A DNA stretch of 64,000 nt from assembly GCA_028279215.1 (NCBI GenBank), contig JANQOF010000054.1, forward strand, positions 174,811 through 238,810, read 5' to 3'. A program made the position numbers and the translations under genes. The notes beneath the pieces are model-generated. The model ran no database searches. It was not told the origin of the DNA and saw nothing but the letters and a program-made list of their open reading frames with translations. Shown here in pieces: positions 10,126 to 19,971 of this stretch. This stretch comes from Pirellulales bacterium (lineage in GTDB: Bacteria > Planctomycetota > Planctomycetia > Pirellulales > Lacipirellulaceae). Every line of letters starts with the position of its first letter. The first letter of the stretch is position 1.

Positions 10126-10395
10126 ACCTCGCTCTTCCACCCATTGCTTGGCAGCGCCGATGGCTTGCGCCGGCGACGAGAAGTCGCGAAGGTATCCGAC
10201 GCGTAAGTTCTGTTTGTTGAAAATCCTTACGTGGTATCTCAGTCGCTTGATAGGGGCCGAGGATTCCATCGAAAGTAACTCAAAGCGGAATTCGCCGTGT
10301 TGATGCTTTGTGCCTTGTTGCATGCCTAGCCGACGAAGGTGCCGAAACTTGCCCGAATCGTGCTGTTGAGGGCCAGATGTGTAAAACAGTGCCAT
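10123..10395 (-). CDS. Small hypothetical protein
   Basis: This 90-residue, basic, probably soluble protein has no signal peptide. Its C-terminal half alternates strands and a helix (KRLRYHVRIFNKQNLRVGYL... AIGAAKQWVEERG), which could be a small alpha/beta domain. A ribosome-binding site (GAGG, 7 bases before the ATG) supports the start. I recognise no family. The stop codon lies within the 16-base sequence shared with position 5085. Confidence 0.6.
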   Translation of the reverse strand: MALFYTSGPQQHDSGKFRHLRRLGMQQGTKHQHGEFRFELLSMESSAPIKRLRYHVRIFNKQNLRVGYLRDFSSPAQAIGAAKQWVEERG

Positions 10396-10535
10396 GATTC
10401 AGCCTCGCGGCGGAGTTTGGGGGAGACTTTCATTATGATCGGCACATCACGCTGTCGGCATTGAATTGCGACGGCGCGTGTAACTTGCTAGCAATTGCAA
10501 CCTGGACGTATCGTCTGTGTGGATTGTTGCGTGCT

Positions 10536-11957
10536 CTAGGCCGGCGAGCCGTCGCGTATTCGCCAAGCGAGTCTCCCCAACAGGCGGAAATAGAGAACCA
10601 GCGCCGCGAGTGCCGGGGCAATGGCGATCAACAGTCCCGGCACACCTTGATTCATCAGCAGCAACACCGCGATGCCCGTAATCACGAAGTCGATTGCCGA
10701 CAGCAAATAGAACAGCAACCAATTGCCCGGCCAGCGCCCTAGGCTGCCAAGCACTCCCGGCATCACAAGGGAGAACGGCGACGAGGCTTCGAGCGTCGAG
10801 AGATGCATGATCGGAAACAGCAGCCAGGCACTTACGCCCATGGCAATCGCGATGACCGATCCCTCGGCGCTAAACACCCGAGCAACGATGTAACCAGGCG
10901 CGGCGGCGGCGGACGCGCCTACCAGTAAGTAACCAGACTCTCCCATCCAGTCGATAGGATTAATGCCGGGCCATTGCATTACCCGGTTGTTGCCCTCAGA
11001 ACTCTCGGTGACAATCGTGACCGCGCAAGCGGCGGCCGAGGCAAGGCAAAGGGCAATGAACGTGGCCCCGCCACACAGCAAGCACATGCCAGCAATCGCT
11101 CCCATTGGCGAGAACATGACCGCCAGCCCAAACAGCACCACCGAGGTGAATATCGCGAGCAGCGCGGTAAGTGAAATCCAGCGACTAACGACACTTGGGT
11201 CGAACAGGAACGCCATCCAGCCAGAGAGCAGCGGCCAACGTGGCATTTGCGGTCGTGCTTTTCGGTCGGTCGCTACTCGGCTAATCTCGCGTTGCTTCTC
11301 CTCTTCGCTCTTGCTTTCGAAATCCAGAAGTCGTGAATAAACCGGTGGAGCCGATGGGATCGCGAACTGCTCACTGACGCGCGGCGGTTCGACTTCCAGT
11401 TCTTCAGGCTCCTGAGTTGCCTGCTTGAGTCCGCCGGCTGGCTCGCGCACGCGAGTCTCGTGTCCGCAATCGGGGCACTTTACTTTGCTGCCCACCAAAT
11501 CTGGGGTCACGTACTGCAGCGTATCGCACAGTTCGCAGTGTACCGCAATCGTTGCGGGCTCCATGGCGGCGAGCGTCGAACCCCAAGGCTGGTCCTCGCC
11601 CTCCCACAGTTCGTATTGGTCGCCCCGCATGGCCTCGGGCAAAACCGGCTTCCGCGGCGGTTTCAGTGCTGGCAACGTGGTTTCGGTGCCGCAATCGGGG
11701 CAGGTAAGCGGTTTGCCCACTTGGGCCGCCGTTCCGTACATTCGCGTGCCGCAGAGAAGGCAGTTAACTCCGATCTGCGTTGACTCGGGCGGCGAGGAAT
11801 CGTTGCGGCCCGATGGCGGCGGTTCGCCGACCGGTTGCACTTCGAATGGCGCTTGGCAACTGGGGCACTTGGTTCGACGTCCGACGTGCTGGGCGGCTAC
11901 ACGGAATTTCGCGCGGCAGGCGGGGCACTGTGCCACGATGTTTGTATCTGCGGTCAC
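10536..11957 (-). CDS. MJ0042-type zinc-ribbon membrane protein
   Basis: The protein is about 473 residues from a GTG at 11957. Its N-terminal half has three Cys4 zinc ribbons: CPACRAKF...CPSCQAPF, CLLCGTRMYG...CPDCGTETT and CELCDTLQYV...CPDCGHETR. The first pair resembles MJ0042-family ribbons. The C-terminal half carries about six hydrophobic helices (for example LTALLAIFTSVVLFGLAVMF). Such ribbon-plus-membrane proteins are common in planctomycetes and their role is not known. The frame is open to an ATG at 12047, but that start would leave only 23 bases to the divergent holB start. I therefore prefer 11957, where a GGA element precedes the GTG. Confidence 0.75.
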   Translation of the reverse strand: MTADTNIVAQCPACRAKFRVAAQHVGRRTKCPSCQAPFEVQPVGEPPPSGRNDSSPPESTQIGVNCLLCGTRMYGTAAQVGKPLTCPDCGTETTLPALKPPRKPVLPEAMRGDQYELWEGEDQPWGSTLAAMEPATIAVHCELCDTLQYVTPDLVGSKVKCPDCGHETRVREPAGGLKQATQEPEELEVEPPRVSEQFAIPSAPPVYSRLLDFESKSEEEKQREISRVATDRKARPQMPRWPLLSGWMAFLFDPSVVSRWISLTALLAIFTSVVLFGLAVMFSPMGAIAGMCLLCGGATFIALCLASAAACAVTIVTESSEGNNRVMQWPGINPIDWMGESGYLLVGASAAAAPGYIVARVFSAEGSVIAIAMGVSAWLLFPIMHLSTLEASSPFSLVMPGVLGSLGRWPGNWLLFYLLSAIDFVITGIAVLLLMNQGVPGLLIAIAPALAALVLYFRLLGRLAWRIRDGSPA

Positions 11958-12070
11958 GGTTCGAGGTTCCGTCGAGGGGGTACTCTTGCGAGCTTCCCAT
12001 TGAGTATAACGATGGTCGCCGCTAATCGCCCAATTTGCGTTCGCCACCCCGCCCCCCCCGCGCCGCTACC

Positions 12071-13051
12071 ATGTGGATGGACATCGTCGGTCACGATCAG
12101 GTGGCCAGCCGCTTTTCTCACGTGTTGCGCGAATGCCGCTTGGCCGGTACGTACCTGTTTGTTGGCCCAGGCGGGGTAGGCAAGCGTTTGTTCGCTAAGC
12201 GGTTGGCCCAATGCCTGTTTTGCTCCAGTTCCGCCCACAACGAGTTAGCCGCATGTGGCCATTGCGAATCGTGCAGGTTGATGTTGGCGGGCAATCATCC
12301 CGATTTGCTCGAGGTAGGGCTCAAGGCGGATAAGCGGACCTTGGAGCTCGAACAGTTGGTCGGCGATCGCGAACATCGGAACCGACAGGGCCTATGCCAC
12401 GACATCTCGCTGAAGCCCTACCTGGCTAGCCGACGAGTTGCGATCATTGATCACGCCGACACGCTTACCACTGCTACTGCCAATGCCCTGCTCAAGACAC
12501 TGGAGGAGCCACCGCCGGCGTCGCTAATCGTGCTGGTAGGCACAAGCGAGTCGCGGCAGCTTCCCACGATCCGATCTCGTTCGCAGGTCGTACGCTTTGC
12601 CCCGCTCGATGCCGGGGAAGTCGAACGATTGTTGGTCGAAAACGACCTGGTCACTGGCCCCGACGTCGCCCGATCGGTGGCGGAACTGGCCGACGGAAGT
12701 CTCGATCAGGCGGTCGCGATGGCCAGTCAAGAGCTTTGGCAAGCGCACATCGCCTCGGTCGAATTGCTTGACAAGCCAACGATCGACAGTGTTCGGCTAG
12801 CTGAACTCGTAAGTCAGTTCACGAACGCCGCCGGCAAGGAAGCTGGCCCACGTCGAACAGCGTTGATCGCCCTGTTGGGTTTGGTGGCTCGCCACTATCG
12901 ACAGCAATTGCGCGCCAATCCGCACGGTTCGGTTGCACGAATGTCGATTCGGCGCATCGATCGGTGCTTGGAGGCCGAATATCAAGTCGATCGAAATGCT
13001 CATTTGCAGACCGTGGTGCAATCTTGGGCCGACGATTTGGCGCGGGCGTAG
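12071..13051 (+). CDS. holB: DNA polymerase III delta' subunit
   Basis: This is a clamp-loader subunit that helps place the sliding clamp on DNA. The 326-residue protein begins DIVGHDQVASRF, as clamp-loader AAA+ subunits do. It has a P-loop GPGGVGKR (about 35-42), with Arg where Thr or Ser normally stands after the Lys. A cysteine cluster between about residues 58 and 80 (ending CGHCESC) is the usual zinc site. VAIIDHADTLTTATANALLKTLEEPP is the Walker B/sensor region and TIRSRSQVVRF is the SRC-like motif. The altered P-loop suggests weak or absent nucleotide binding, as is normal for delta'. ATG starts at 12071 and 12077 are both possible. Confidence 0.88.
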   Translation: MWMDIVGHDQVASRFSHVLRECRLAGTYLFVGPGGVGKRLFAKRLAQCLFCSSSAHNELAACGHCESCRLMLAGNHPDLLEVGLKADKRTLELEQLVGDREHRNRQGLCHDISLKPYLASRRVAIIDHADTLTTATANALLKTLEEPPPASLIVLVGTSESRQLPTIRSRSQVVRFAPLDAGEVERLLVENDLVTGPDVARSVAELADGSLDQAVAMASQELWQAHIASVELLDKPTIDSVRLAELVSQFTNAAGKEAGPRRTALIALLGLVARHYRQQLRANPHGSVARMSIRRIDRCLEAEYQVDRNAHLQTVVQSWADDLARA

Positions 13052-13377
13052 CCAGGTTGGCTGGGTAGGGTGTAGGTTTTGCAAGCCGCGCATGCTGCCC
13101 GCATTGACAGCAAATGCCGGGGTGGTTTAGACTCCGCGCTAAACACTTGATTCGCGGGCGTGAAGGCATGCGGATGGGCCACCGGGCTCGCGAGCATCAG
13201 GAATCCCAGCACTTGCCGATGGAGCGGTGTTCGGCACAGGTGGTTAGGTTTGATTGCCATATCGGTGGGCTACCTCTTTGTGCATACCGGCACTTGCCGA
13301 CCGCGCCAGTGACGCCGCTCGCTATTTCGTCGCTCCGCTAACGACTCACTTGGTATCGCATTTCAAGGACTCGCCCA
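13052..13377 (+). other. Leader region of hppA
   Basis: This 326-base gap has no gene. It contains a promoter-like pair at 13104-13132, which would give a leader of roughly 240 nt before hppA. Several short GC-rich stems are possible, but I could not match them to a known riboswitch. Confidence 0.45.
13104..13132 (+). promoter_or_regulatory. Sigma70-like promoter upstream of hppA
   Basis: A perfect TTGACA (13104-13109) and TTAGAC (13127-13132) are spaced by 17 bases. The -10 match is weak, so this is a moderate prediction. Confidence 0.45.
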
Positions 13378-15696
13378 ATGGAAGACCCCAGCGTCATCAT
13401 TTACGTCTTGCCCGTCGTTGCCGTGGCCGCATTGCTCTATGCAATGGCCCGAGCCACTTGGGTTCGCAATCAAGACCCCGGCGACGAAAGGATGCAGATG
13501 ATCGGCGACTGGGTTGCCCAAGGAGCCATGGCCTTCTTGTCGCGCGAGTATCGTTCGCTGGCCGTGTTCGTCGTCGCTGTGGCCGTGTTGCTGGGGATTT
13601 CGAATCAATCGGTCGGGGTCGAGCAGAATACCAATTGGCTGATTGCCGTGTCGTTCGTCTTGGGTGCATTCTGTTCCGCCTTGGCCGGCTTCTTCGGCAT
13701 GAAGACCGCCACGCTCGCCAACACCCGCACGGCGGCTGCTGCACGTACCGGATTGAACACCGCGCTCCAGGTGGCGTTTACCGGTGGCTCGGTGATGGGG
13801 CTATCGGTGGTCGGTCTCGCTTTACTGGGGTTGGGGGTACTATTCTTCGCCTACACCAAAGCCTACCCCGAATCGCTCACCGGTAGCGAAGACGCACGCA
13901 TGCTGGTGCTGAACATCTTGTCGGGCTTTTCACTGGGTGCCTCGTCGATCGCGCTGTTTGCTCGTGTTGGCGGCGGCATTTTCACCAAGGCGGCTGACGT
14001 TGGCGCCGATCTCGTCGGCAAGGTCGAGGCAGGCATCCCCGAAGACCACCCACTCAATCCCGCAACCATTGCCGACAACGTGGGCGACAATGTGGGCGAC
14101 GTTGCGGGTATGGGCGCCGATTTGTTCGAGTCGTACGTCGGCGCCATCATCTCCTCCATGATTCTAGGCGCGGCGTGGTACGCCGGACTCGAAGCGGCGC
14201 AAGAGGGCGCCGGAATGAACGCCGTTTACCTGCCGCTTGTGGTGGCCTTGGTTGGAGCGGTTGCCTCGATCATCGGTTTCTTCTTCGTCCAGACCGACGA
14301 GGGTGGCGACCCGCAGAAGGGGCTCAATCGTGGCATGTTCGTTTCGGGCGGGCTGATGATCGTCGGCACGATTGCGGCGATTTATTACAAGCTGCCCAAA
14401 GGCATCGAGGTGACCAGCGACGTAATCACCGGTTCGGACGAGACCCACGTGTATGGTCCTTTGGGCGTCACACTGGCCGTCGTTTCGGGACTGATCGCGG
14501 GAATCGCCGTTGGGATGATTACCGAGTGGTACACCGCCTGCAATCGGCAACCGGTTGAGACCATCGTGAATGCGTCGAGGACGGGACCCGCTACGACCAT
14601 CATTCAAGGCGTGGCTGTCGGAATGAACTCCACGACGGCGCCCATCTTGGTGATCAGCGCGGCCATTATTTCCGCGTACACGTTCGCCGGTTTGTACGGT
14701 ATCGCCATGGCCGCACTTGGCATGCTTTCGACACTCGGCATCCAACTTGCGACGGACGCTTACGGACCGATCGCCGATAACGCTGGCGGCATCGCCGAAA
14801 TGTCGCAACTCGGTCGCGAAGTTCGTAGCCGCACCGACAAGCTCGACGCGGTGGGCAACACCACGGCGGCCATCGGTAAAGGCTTTGCGATCGGCTCCGC
14901 CGCGCTAACGGCGCTCAGCCTTACCGCGGCTTACCTTACCAAGATGAATGGTACCGTCGAGATTAACGCGGCCGAACCGTACGTGCTGGTCGGCCTGCTA
15001 ATCGGCTGCATGTTGCCCTTCCGATTCTCCGCCATGGCCATGGTGGCGGTAGGCAACGCGGCGCAGGACATGATTCAAGAAGTCCGTCGCCAGTTCCGCG
15101 AGATTCCCGAACTCCGACCCGCGCTCGATGCGGCACAACGCGCCGAGAGTGAGGAACGCGATCCTACGCCTGACGAAGCGGCCATCATCTCCGCGGCAGA
15201 CGGCAAGGCGGAATACGCTCACTGCGTGGAAATCGCCACTGGTGCGGCGATCAAGCAGATGGTAGCGCCAGGTTTGCTGGCGGTCATCGTGCCGATTGTG
15301 GTCGGACTTTATTCGCCCAACATGCTGGGCGGTTTGCTGGTGGGCGTCACCATCTCGGGCGTTTGCCTGGCGATCTTCCAAGCCAACTCGGGTGGCGCGT
15401 GGGATAACGCCAAGAAACAAACCAAGGACGAAGGCCACGCCAAATGGGGCGACGACTTCGACGAAATGCACAAAGCCACCGTTACTGGCGATACCGTTGG
15501 CGATCCATTCAAGGACACCTCTGGCCCGTCAATCAACATCCTCATCAAGCTAATCAGCGTCGTGGCGATGATCATTGCTCCGGTACTCACGTCGTTCAAC
15601 CGAACCGACGACCAGTCCAGTGGGTCTAATCAAGCAGAAGCCGGCCTCCGGCCCGCTGTTGCGACACCTGCAGACGACTCGCTCGCCCGCCGGTAG
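13378..15696 (+). CDS. hppA: Membrane-bound ion-translocating pyrophosphatase, K+-dependent type
   Basis: This integral membrane protein couples hydrolysis of pyrophosphate to pumping of H+ or Na+. It has 772 residues and about 16 hydrophobic helices. The substrate site shows [19 protein letters not shown] (about residues 206-224) and the Asp-rich [19 protein letters not shown] block. The C-terminal end also keeps its conserved acidic stretch. [10 protein letters not shown] (residues 493-502) has Ala and Gly at the two positions that are Lys and Thr in K+-independent enzymes, so K+ dependence is predicted. I cannot tell H+ from Na+ pumping without aligning the gate glutamate. The last 25 residues or so are a polar tail beyond the last helix. 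Confidence 0.95.
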   Translation: MEDPSVIIYVLPVVAVAALLYAMARATWVRNQDPGDERMQMIGDWVAQGAMAFLSREYRSLAVFVVAVAVLLGISNQSVGVEQNTNWLIAVSFVLGAFCSALAGFFGMKTATLANTRTAAAARTGLNTALQVAFTGGSVMGLSVVGLALLGLGVLFFAYTKAYPESLTGSEDARMLVLNILSGFSLGASSIALFARVGGGIFTKAADVGADLVGKVEAGIPEDHPLNPATIADNVGDNVGDVAGMGADLFESYVGAIISSMILGAAWYAGLEAAQEGAGMNAVYLPLVVALVGAVASIIGFFFVQTDEGGDPQKGLNRGMFVSGGLMIVGTIAAIYYKLPKGIEVTSDVITGSDETHVYGPLGVTLAVVSGLIAGIAVGMITEWYTACNRQPVETIVNASRTGPATTIIQGVAVGMNSTTAPILVISAAIISAYTFAGLYGIAMAALGMLSTLGIQLATDAYGPIADNAGGIAEMSQLGREVRSRTDKLDAVGNTTAAIGKGFAIGSAALTALSLTAAYLTKMNGTVEINAAEPYVLVGLLIGCMLPFRFSAMAMVAVGNAAQDMIQEVRRQFREIPELRPALDAAQRAESEERDPTPDEAAIISAADGKAEYAHCVEIATGAAIKQMVAPGLLAVIVPIVVGLYSPNMLGGLLVGVTISGVCLAIFQANSGGAWDNAKKQTKDEGHAKWGDDFDEMHKATVTGDTVGDPFKDTSGPSINILIKLISVVAMIIAPVLTSFNRTDDQSSGSNQAEAGLRPAVATPADDSLARR

Positions 15697-15798
15697 CGCT
15701 GGTGCCGTTTCGCTCGGAAAAGGCTGGACTTTTCAGCCCCCACGAGGCGACGTAGAATACACCCCATCATGGCCGCCGGCGAATGCCGCGTCCTCCTT

Positions 15799-15887
15799 GG
15801 AGAGGTGGCTGAGTGGTCGAAAGCACCGGTTTGCTAAATCGGCGTACGGGTCATTCCGTACCGCAGGTTCGAATCCTGTCCTCTCCG
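15799..15887 (+). tRNA. tRNA-Ser (anticodon GCT)
   Basis: The gene is 89 nt without encoded CCA. The acceptor stem GGAGAGG/CCTCTCC is perfect. The anticodon loop TTGCTAA (831-837 of 15 kb) puts GCT at 15833-15835. A long variable arm (CGTACGGG...TCCGTACC region) and the T-loop TTCGAAT are typical of a class II serine tRNA. Confidence 0.97.
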
Positions 15888-15895
15888 CTCCAATT

Positions 15896-15921
15896 GCCCC
15901 TGTACCCGCAGGGGCTTTCTT
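15896..15921 (+). terminator. Rho-independent terminator after tRNA-Ser
   Basis: The perfect 7-bp stem GCCCCTG/CAGGGGC (15896-15902 and 15909-15915) is followed by TTTCTT. It starts 8 bases after the tRNA. Confidence 0.75.
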
Positions 15922-15990
15922 GTGCGCTTGCGGGCGTAACATTATAGGGCTGGTGAATCCACGCGCTGCTCCGCTAATCCTTCTCGTACT

Positions 15991-16554
15991 TTACCCACGC
16001 CGGCGCAAACCGCCCATCAAAGCGCGAGGGCTGCTGATTCGATCGAGTCCTCGTTCAGAGCGGCGATCGTTGACCATGGTCATGAGTTGGTCCATCGTGG
16101 CCCGCATTTCAGGCGTGGTGCGGTCGAGCATGCCTTTCCTTAGCGCATCGCGTTCGGCTTGGGTCATGTTGGCAAATCGTTCGGGAGGTCCACCGCCACG
16201 GTTCGCCTGCCGCTGACGGCTTCTATTCTCCATTGCGTCGATCCACGTATCGAGTTCGTCGCGCCGCGCTGCCTCGTTGAGCGAGCGGAGGCGAGTGAGT
16301 GTGGTTCGCATCGTAGTTTCAAAGCGGGCTCGCATCGGCTCGAAGAGTTGGCGGCGCTGGCTCTCGTCGAGTCCGCCAATCCGCTCCCGCATAGCTTGCC
16401 GGTCGGCGTCGGAGAATTGTTCTCGGTTTTCGAACTGTGCGCGTACTTCCGCGACCTCGGCATCCTCACCGCCCATCCAGCGGAAGGCCCATGCAATTCC
16501 CAGCAGAAGTACGACTACAGCGACAGCGATTACGGCTACAGTTTGTTTGCGCAT
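15991..16554 (-). CDS. Single-pass membrane protein with charged helical domain
   Basis: The 187-residue protein has an N-terminal hydrophobic helix (VAVIAVAVVVLLLGIAWAF). After it comes a highly charged, Arg/Glu-rich helical region with phrases such as MRERIGGLDESQRRQLFEPM and MTQAERDALRKGML, probably facing the periplasm. I recognise no named domain. An AGGAG site 6 bases before the ATG supports the start. It lies 25 bases downstream of the DUF1559-type gene and is likely in one operon with it. Confidence 0.7.
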   Translation of the reverse strand: MRKQTVAVIAVAVVVLLLGIAWAFRWMGGEDAEVAEVRAQFENREQFSDADRQAMRERIGGLDESQRRQLFEPMRARFETTMRTTLTRLRSLNEAARRDELDTWIDAMENRSRQRQANRGGGPPERFANMTQAERDALRKGMLDRTTPEMRATMDQLMTMVNDRRSERGLDRISSPRALMGGLRRRG

Positions 16555-16579
16555 CCTAGGCTCCTATCTGCCAACGCAA

Positions 16580-17224
16580 CTAATTGGGCACGATGAGTGC
16601 ATCGACATGTCCATCAAGGTACAGAAAGTTTCGCGAGCCATCGTCGCCTGGGCTCCCGTGAAACGATTCGTAGTCGAATACAATCCATATTTCCGCCGTG
16701 CCGCGGGTGTCGCCGCTGCGGGTTTGGCGTACCTGCTGACGTGTCTTGTCGGCAAGCCGGAACGAGGGATACTCATAACTCAGACCTTCGTTGTTGTAGT
16801 AGGTATCGCCGTTGGCGTAGGGCTGGCCGTCGGGTCGGACGTAGCCGTCGTATGCTACACGGTCCTCGTTGTAGGCCAGTGGACCGTAGTCACCAGGGCA
16901 ACGATACATCGCCTGATTGTGTTCGCCGTAGTCGGCGAGGAGCCGATAGATCGGCCATGTACTCTCGTTGCTCTCATCAAACGGTGTAGCTGATGGCAAG
17001 ATGGCGGCCTTGGGGAACTTCGATCTTGGCCCACGCTGATCTAGGTACTGTGTCAGCGCGAGACCAATCTGTCGCAGGTTCGACTTGCACTCGGTCCGCC
17101 GCGCCGCCTCGCGCGACGCATGCACCGCGGGTAAGAGCAGCGCAATCAGCACTCCGATGATGGAGATCGTAACCAACAGTTCAACGAGGGTAAAACCACT
17201 CCGACGAAGGGTCGGTGCATGCAT
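16580..17224 (-). CDS. DUF1559-type protein with prepilin N-terminus
   Basis: This 214-residue protein belongs to the large planctomycete group with a type IV prepilin-like leader. [28 protein letters not shown] (residues about 7-34) contains the G/F cleavage site and the conserved Glu at position +5. [19 protein letters not shown] follows, the usual start of the DUF1559 domain. Near the C-terminus [12 protein letters not shown] is the H-X9-DG-like end. It is somewhat shorter than the common 300 residues. These proteins are probably processed by a prepilin peptidase; the cpaA product at 44 kb is a candidate, but Flp peptidases usually prefer other leaders. Confidence 0.85.
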   Translation of the reverse strand: MHAPTLRRSGFTLVELLVTISIIGVLIALLLPAVHASREAARRTECKSNLRQIGLALTQYLDQRGPRSKFPKAAILPSATPFDESNESTWPIYRLLADYGEHNQAMYRCPGDYGPLAYNEDRVAYDGYVRPDGQPYANGDTYYNNEGLSYEYPSFRLADKTRQQVRQTRSGDTRGTAEIWIVFDYESFHGSPGDDGSRNFLYLDGHVDALIVPN

Positions 17225-17478
17225 GTGCTTGCCTTGGCGAATCGGGATCGGCTTTTTCGGACAGAACTCCTAACCCCGATCGGCGGTGACGGTATCGGCA
17301 CAAATACCATTCGCAGGTAGCGCGGTTCTCGATGCGACGTTGCGATTCGACCACATACATTGCCGCTCGAGGTGTATTCGCGCGACTTGTCCATAGACCT
17401 GCGACTTCTATATTCATGGGTACGGGGAGGGGAACTCAAATCCATCTTTCGGTTGGATAGGTTGGATAGGGAGTCGAC

Positions 17479-17820
17479 GTGATTCTGCGGTGGCTGAAGC
17501 AGTGGAACGACTGGAGCGGCGATCGCGAAATGGATCTGGCGATCCGTGCAAAACTTCGGTCGGACGGCTATGCGGTGGGTCGATCGAAGGTAGTGAACTT
17601 CCGACTGGTCGCCATAGAGAGGCCGGGTTGGGTTTCAATCTACGAGTTCAACGTCGAAGTGGTTGATTCCGAAGGATGTTCGACCCAACTGTATGGTGTC
17701 GCGCGAGACGATGCGCGAAGAACGACGACCGTAAAGCTCTACCAACGCATTGGGCCGCGCAGGGAGCAACGAGACTGCTGGTCGGAAGGAATGATCTTAG
17801 CGCCGCACGCACGACGCTGA
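17479..17820 (+). CDS. Small hypothetical protein
   Basis: The 113-residue soluble protein starts at a GTG preceded by AGGGAG with a 5-base spacing. It reads as an alpha-helical start followed by a strand-rich domain (VGRSKVVNFRLVAIERPGWVSIYEFNVEVV... LYGVARDD). I recognise no family. Its 3' end lies 5 bases from the stop of the convergent gene at 17826. Confidence 0.55.
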   Translation: MILRWLKQWNDWSGDREMDLAIRAKLRSDGYAVGRSKVVNFRLVAIERPGWVSIYEFNVEVVDSEGCSTQLYGVARDDARRTTTVKLYQRIGPRREQRDCWSEGMILAPHARR

Positions 17821-17825
17821 TGCTG

Positions 17826-18356
17826 CTATCGATACTTCAGAATGACGCCGCCATGTACGCGGAAGGCGATTTCCACCTCAAAACCACACGGCCATTGGTA
17901 CACCACGTAGCCACGACCCAATAGGCCGACACGCGTGCCGCAGCAAACTGGCTCGCCGACGCAACAAGCTGGCACGCAAACGTGCACCGCGTACAAACAG
18001 CAGTTTGCCGGGTTCTCGACGCATAGCGTTTGATTCACCGGTGGGCCGTAACAGCGGTACATGCGCTTTGCGGAGCGGCTTGCGGAATCGCGAACCACAT
18101 GAATCGGATGGCAGGCGGTTGCTACGGCCGGCGGCACCAACTCCTCGACATGCGGGTCGACGATGACAGGCGGCCGCTCCATGATCGACTCTTCGCCGGG
18201 AACTTCGGGAAGCACTACGGCAGTTGCCTCGTCGGTGGCGATCGCCGGCGCGCCTTCGGCTGAGGGCGTGGGTTCTTGAGCAACCGTTTGGCCAATCCAC
18301 GTAACTGTAAGCGCTAACGCAAGAACCGCAGCGGAGATCTTTAGTGGTGTCGGCAT
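17826..18356 (-). CDS. Secreted cysteine-rich hypothetical protein
   Basis: The 176-residue protein has a signal peptide (ISAAVLALALTVTWIGQTVAQ), an acidic/proline-rich linker of about 50 residues, and a compact Cys-rich domain with about ten cysteines. These include the pairs NCCLYAVHVCVPACC and PVCCGTR, which suggest disulfides. It is probably an envelope or secreted protein. The GGAAGGGG upstream of the ATG is a good ribosome-binding site. I do not recognise the family. Confidence 0.65.
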   Translation of the reverse strand: MPTPLKISAAVLALALTVTWIGQTVAQEPTPSAEGAPAIATDEATAVVLPEVPGEESIMERPPVIVDPHVEELVPPAVATACHPIHVVRDSASRSAKRMYRCYGPPVNQTLCVENPANCCLYAVHVCVPACCVGEPVCCGTRVGLLGRGYVVYQWPCGFEVEIAFRVHGGVILKYR

Positions 18357-18584
18357 GGTGGAACCCCTTCCCGTGAGTATCTGGATGTATCTAAACGAAC
18401 TCTCTCTAGCTTAGCATCGTTGGTTCCTGGGCCGCCAGTAAGGTCGCCGTATTTTGCCGATATTCACGTTTGTAGTGGCGGCTGACTGGTCACCGGGGCC
18501 TGAGAAAGCAACAATCAGTGCTTAACCAAGTGGTCACAGCGACCCTGGTCCGCATCCTCGATTTCCCTTGTGTGGGAGGCCTCC

Positions 18585-18857
18585 ATGTCCGAACGCGACA
18601 ATGTCAACGAATTGATCGAGACTCTAAAGCAGCAGCGAGATGAATTGCGTTTGCATCTGCATCTTGCAGGCCAAGAAGCCAAGGATGAGTACGACCGCCT
18701 ATCGGATCGCATGACCGAGCTCTCCGATCAATACGAGCCAGCCCGGCAGGCCATGGCCGAGACGGCCGACAACATCTTCGCGGCGCTCAAGCTGGCTGCC
18801 GAGGAAATGAAGCACGGATTCGAGCGCGTACGCAAGTCGATCGAGTCAAAAGACTAG
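18585..18857 (+). CDS. Small coiled-coil protein
   Basis: This 90-residue, almost entirely helical and charged protein (LIETLKQQRDELRLHLHLAGQEAKDEYDRL...) probably forms a coiled coil. The ATG at 18585 has an ideal GGGAGG 5-7 bases upstream, which favours it over a GTG at 18570. The overall look is like small planctomycete or proteobacterial proteins of unknown function that accompany stress genes, but I cannot assign one. Confidence 0.7.
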   Translation: MSERDNVNELIETLKQQRDELRLHLHLAGQEAKDEYDRLSDRMTELSDQYEPARQAMAETADNIFAALKLAAEEMKHGFERVRKSIESKD

Positions 18858-19076
18858 ACCAGAGCACCAACCGTAAGGCGACTTCGACGTCTCTTCCGCG
18901 GCTTGCCGCAAATCTGCCAGCTTTTGGGTCCGCATTCGCACGTTCTTGCTAAAACGGGTGGTGGTCGCCAGGCGAGCCGCGGCTTTAGGCTGCAAGACGG
19001 TCGTGCTTGGCCCATATTGTCGGGCGGTCGCATCGATTTACTTTAGTTCTGCACCTATGTAAGGAGAAAGCTCGTG

Positions 19077-19877
19077 ATGACTCAGAGAATGAGGCTATTG
19101 ATTCTCAGCACCAAGTTTCTTAATCCGAAGGCAATCACGTCTTCTCGAATGCGCTGTGCCGCTTTTGCTGTAGCGTGCAGCTTCGCGTTGCAGCCCTCCG
19201 TCGGAAGCGCATTCCAAAGTATCGTCCTCCCTGACTACGACTCCGAGTTTGTCGCGCTGTGCAATGGGTTCGCCTGTGAGCAGGCAGTGCCAGAAGTCCG
19301 AAACGGCGACAACGGTACGACTGCCGCTCAGGTGGAGTGGAACATCGGACCGGACACATCTAACCCCACCGACTCGGTGAACATTTCTAATTCAGCAAAT
19401 GGGTTTTGGGCGGATGAGGTTTCAGGAGCGATTACCTCGCGCGACTTTTCACTGAGCTACGATGGAGCCACACTCAGCCTAATGGTCGACAGTGGAGGAC
19501 TCGTTAGTGACGAAACGGTGTTCTTCGGCGTCGATTTGTCTCCCACACAATCGATGTACATTCGCGCCGCATCTTCCGCTATCGTCGCGCCAACGGTTCT
19601 CGCCAACTTGCAACTTAATGGTCAGGACGTGAACGGCGGGATGTTCAGCGGCGACTCATCGGCGGATTATCTCGCAATCTTCGATTTCGATTGGGATTCG
19701 TCTTGGGCGTTGACCGGTCAAATCGAAATGGAGGGCAACAGTGGCTCGTCGGGCGCACGGCCATCGATTCAATGGAAGATGACCAACCTCCAGGTGCCCG
19801 AGCCAACGAGCGTTGCGCTGGTTGGATTAACAGCCTGCGGCTTGGGGCTGTCGCGGATTCGCAAGCGCAATCGGTAA
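19077..19877 (+). CDS. PEP-CTERM sorted secreted protein
   Basis: The protein is 266 residues. An N-terminal signal peptide (MRCAAFAVACSFALQPSVGSAF) follows a long basic start. The middle is beta-rich, Ser/Thr/Asp/Gly-rich and probably extracellular. The C-terminus VPEPTSVALVGLTACGLGLSRIRKRNR has the classic order of PEP-CTERM signals: VPEP, a hydrophobic helix and a basic tail. Such proteins are handled by an exosortase, which is not in this window. AGGAG at 19062-19066 allows either the GTG at 19074 or the ATG at 19077. A strong terminator follows. Confidence 0.82.
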   Translation: MTQRMRLLILSTKFLNPKAITSSRMRCAAFAVACSFALQPSVGSAFQSIVLPDYDSEFVALCNGFACEQAVPEVRNGDNGTTAAQVEWNIGPDTSNPTDSVNISNSANGFWADEVSGAITSRDFSLSYDGATLSLMVDSGGLVSDETVFFGVDLSPTQSMYIRAASSAIVAPTVLANLQLNGQDVNGGMFSGDSSADYLAIFDFDWDSSWALTGQIEMEGNSGSSGARPSIQWKMTNLQVPEPTSVALVGLTACGLGLSRIRKRNR

Positions 19878-19912
19878 ACACGGTTGAATGCAGTTCCGCA
19901 GCGGAAACGAGT

Positions 19913-19952
19913 CGACCCGCGCTGGGTTATCCCGCGCGGGTCGGTGTTTTTT
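19913..19952 (+). terminator. Strong rho-independent terminator
   Basis: A perfect 10-bp stem, CGACCCGCGC/GCGCGGGTCG (19913-19922 and 19934-19943), is followed by GTGTTTTTT. It separates the convergent genes ending at 19877 and 19972. Confidence 0.85.
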
Positions 19953-19971
19953 GCGCTACACAAAATTCGTT

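Noticed and set aside
15575..16216. 213-codon plus-strand frame after hppA
   Set aside because: It runs straight through tRNA-Ser and its terminator and overlaps the minus-strand gene at 15991; not a protein.
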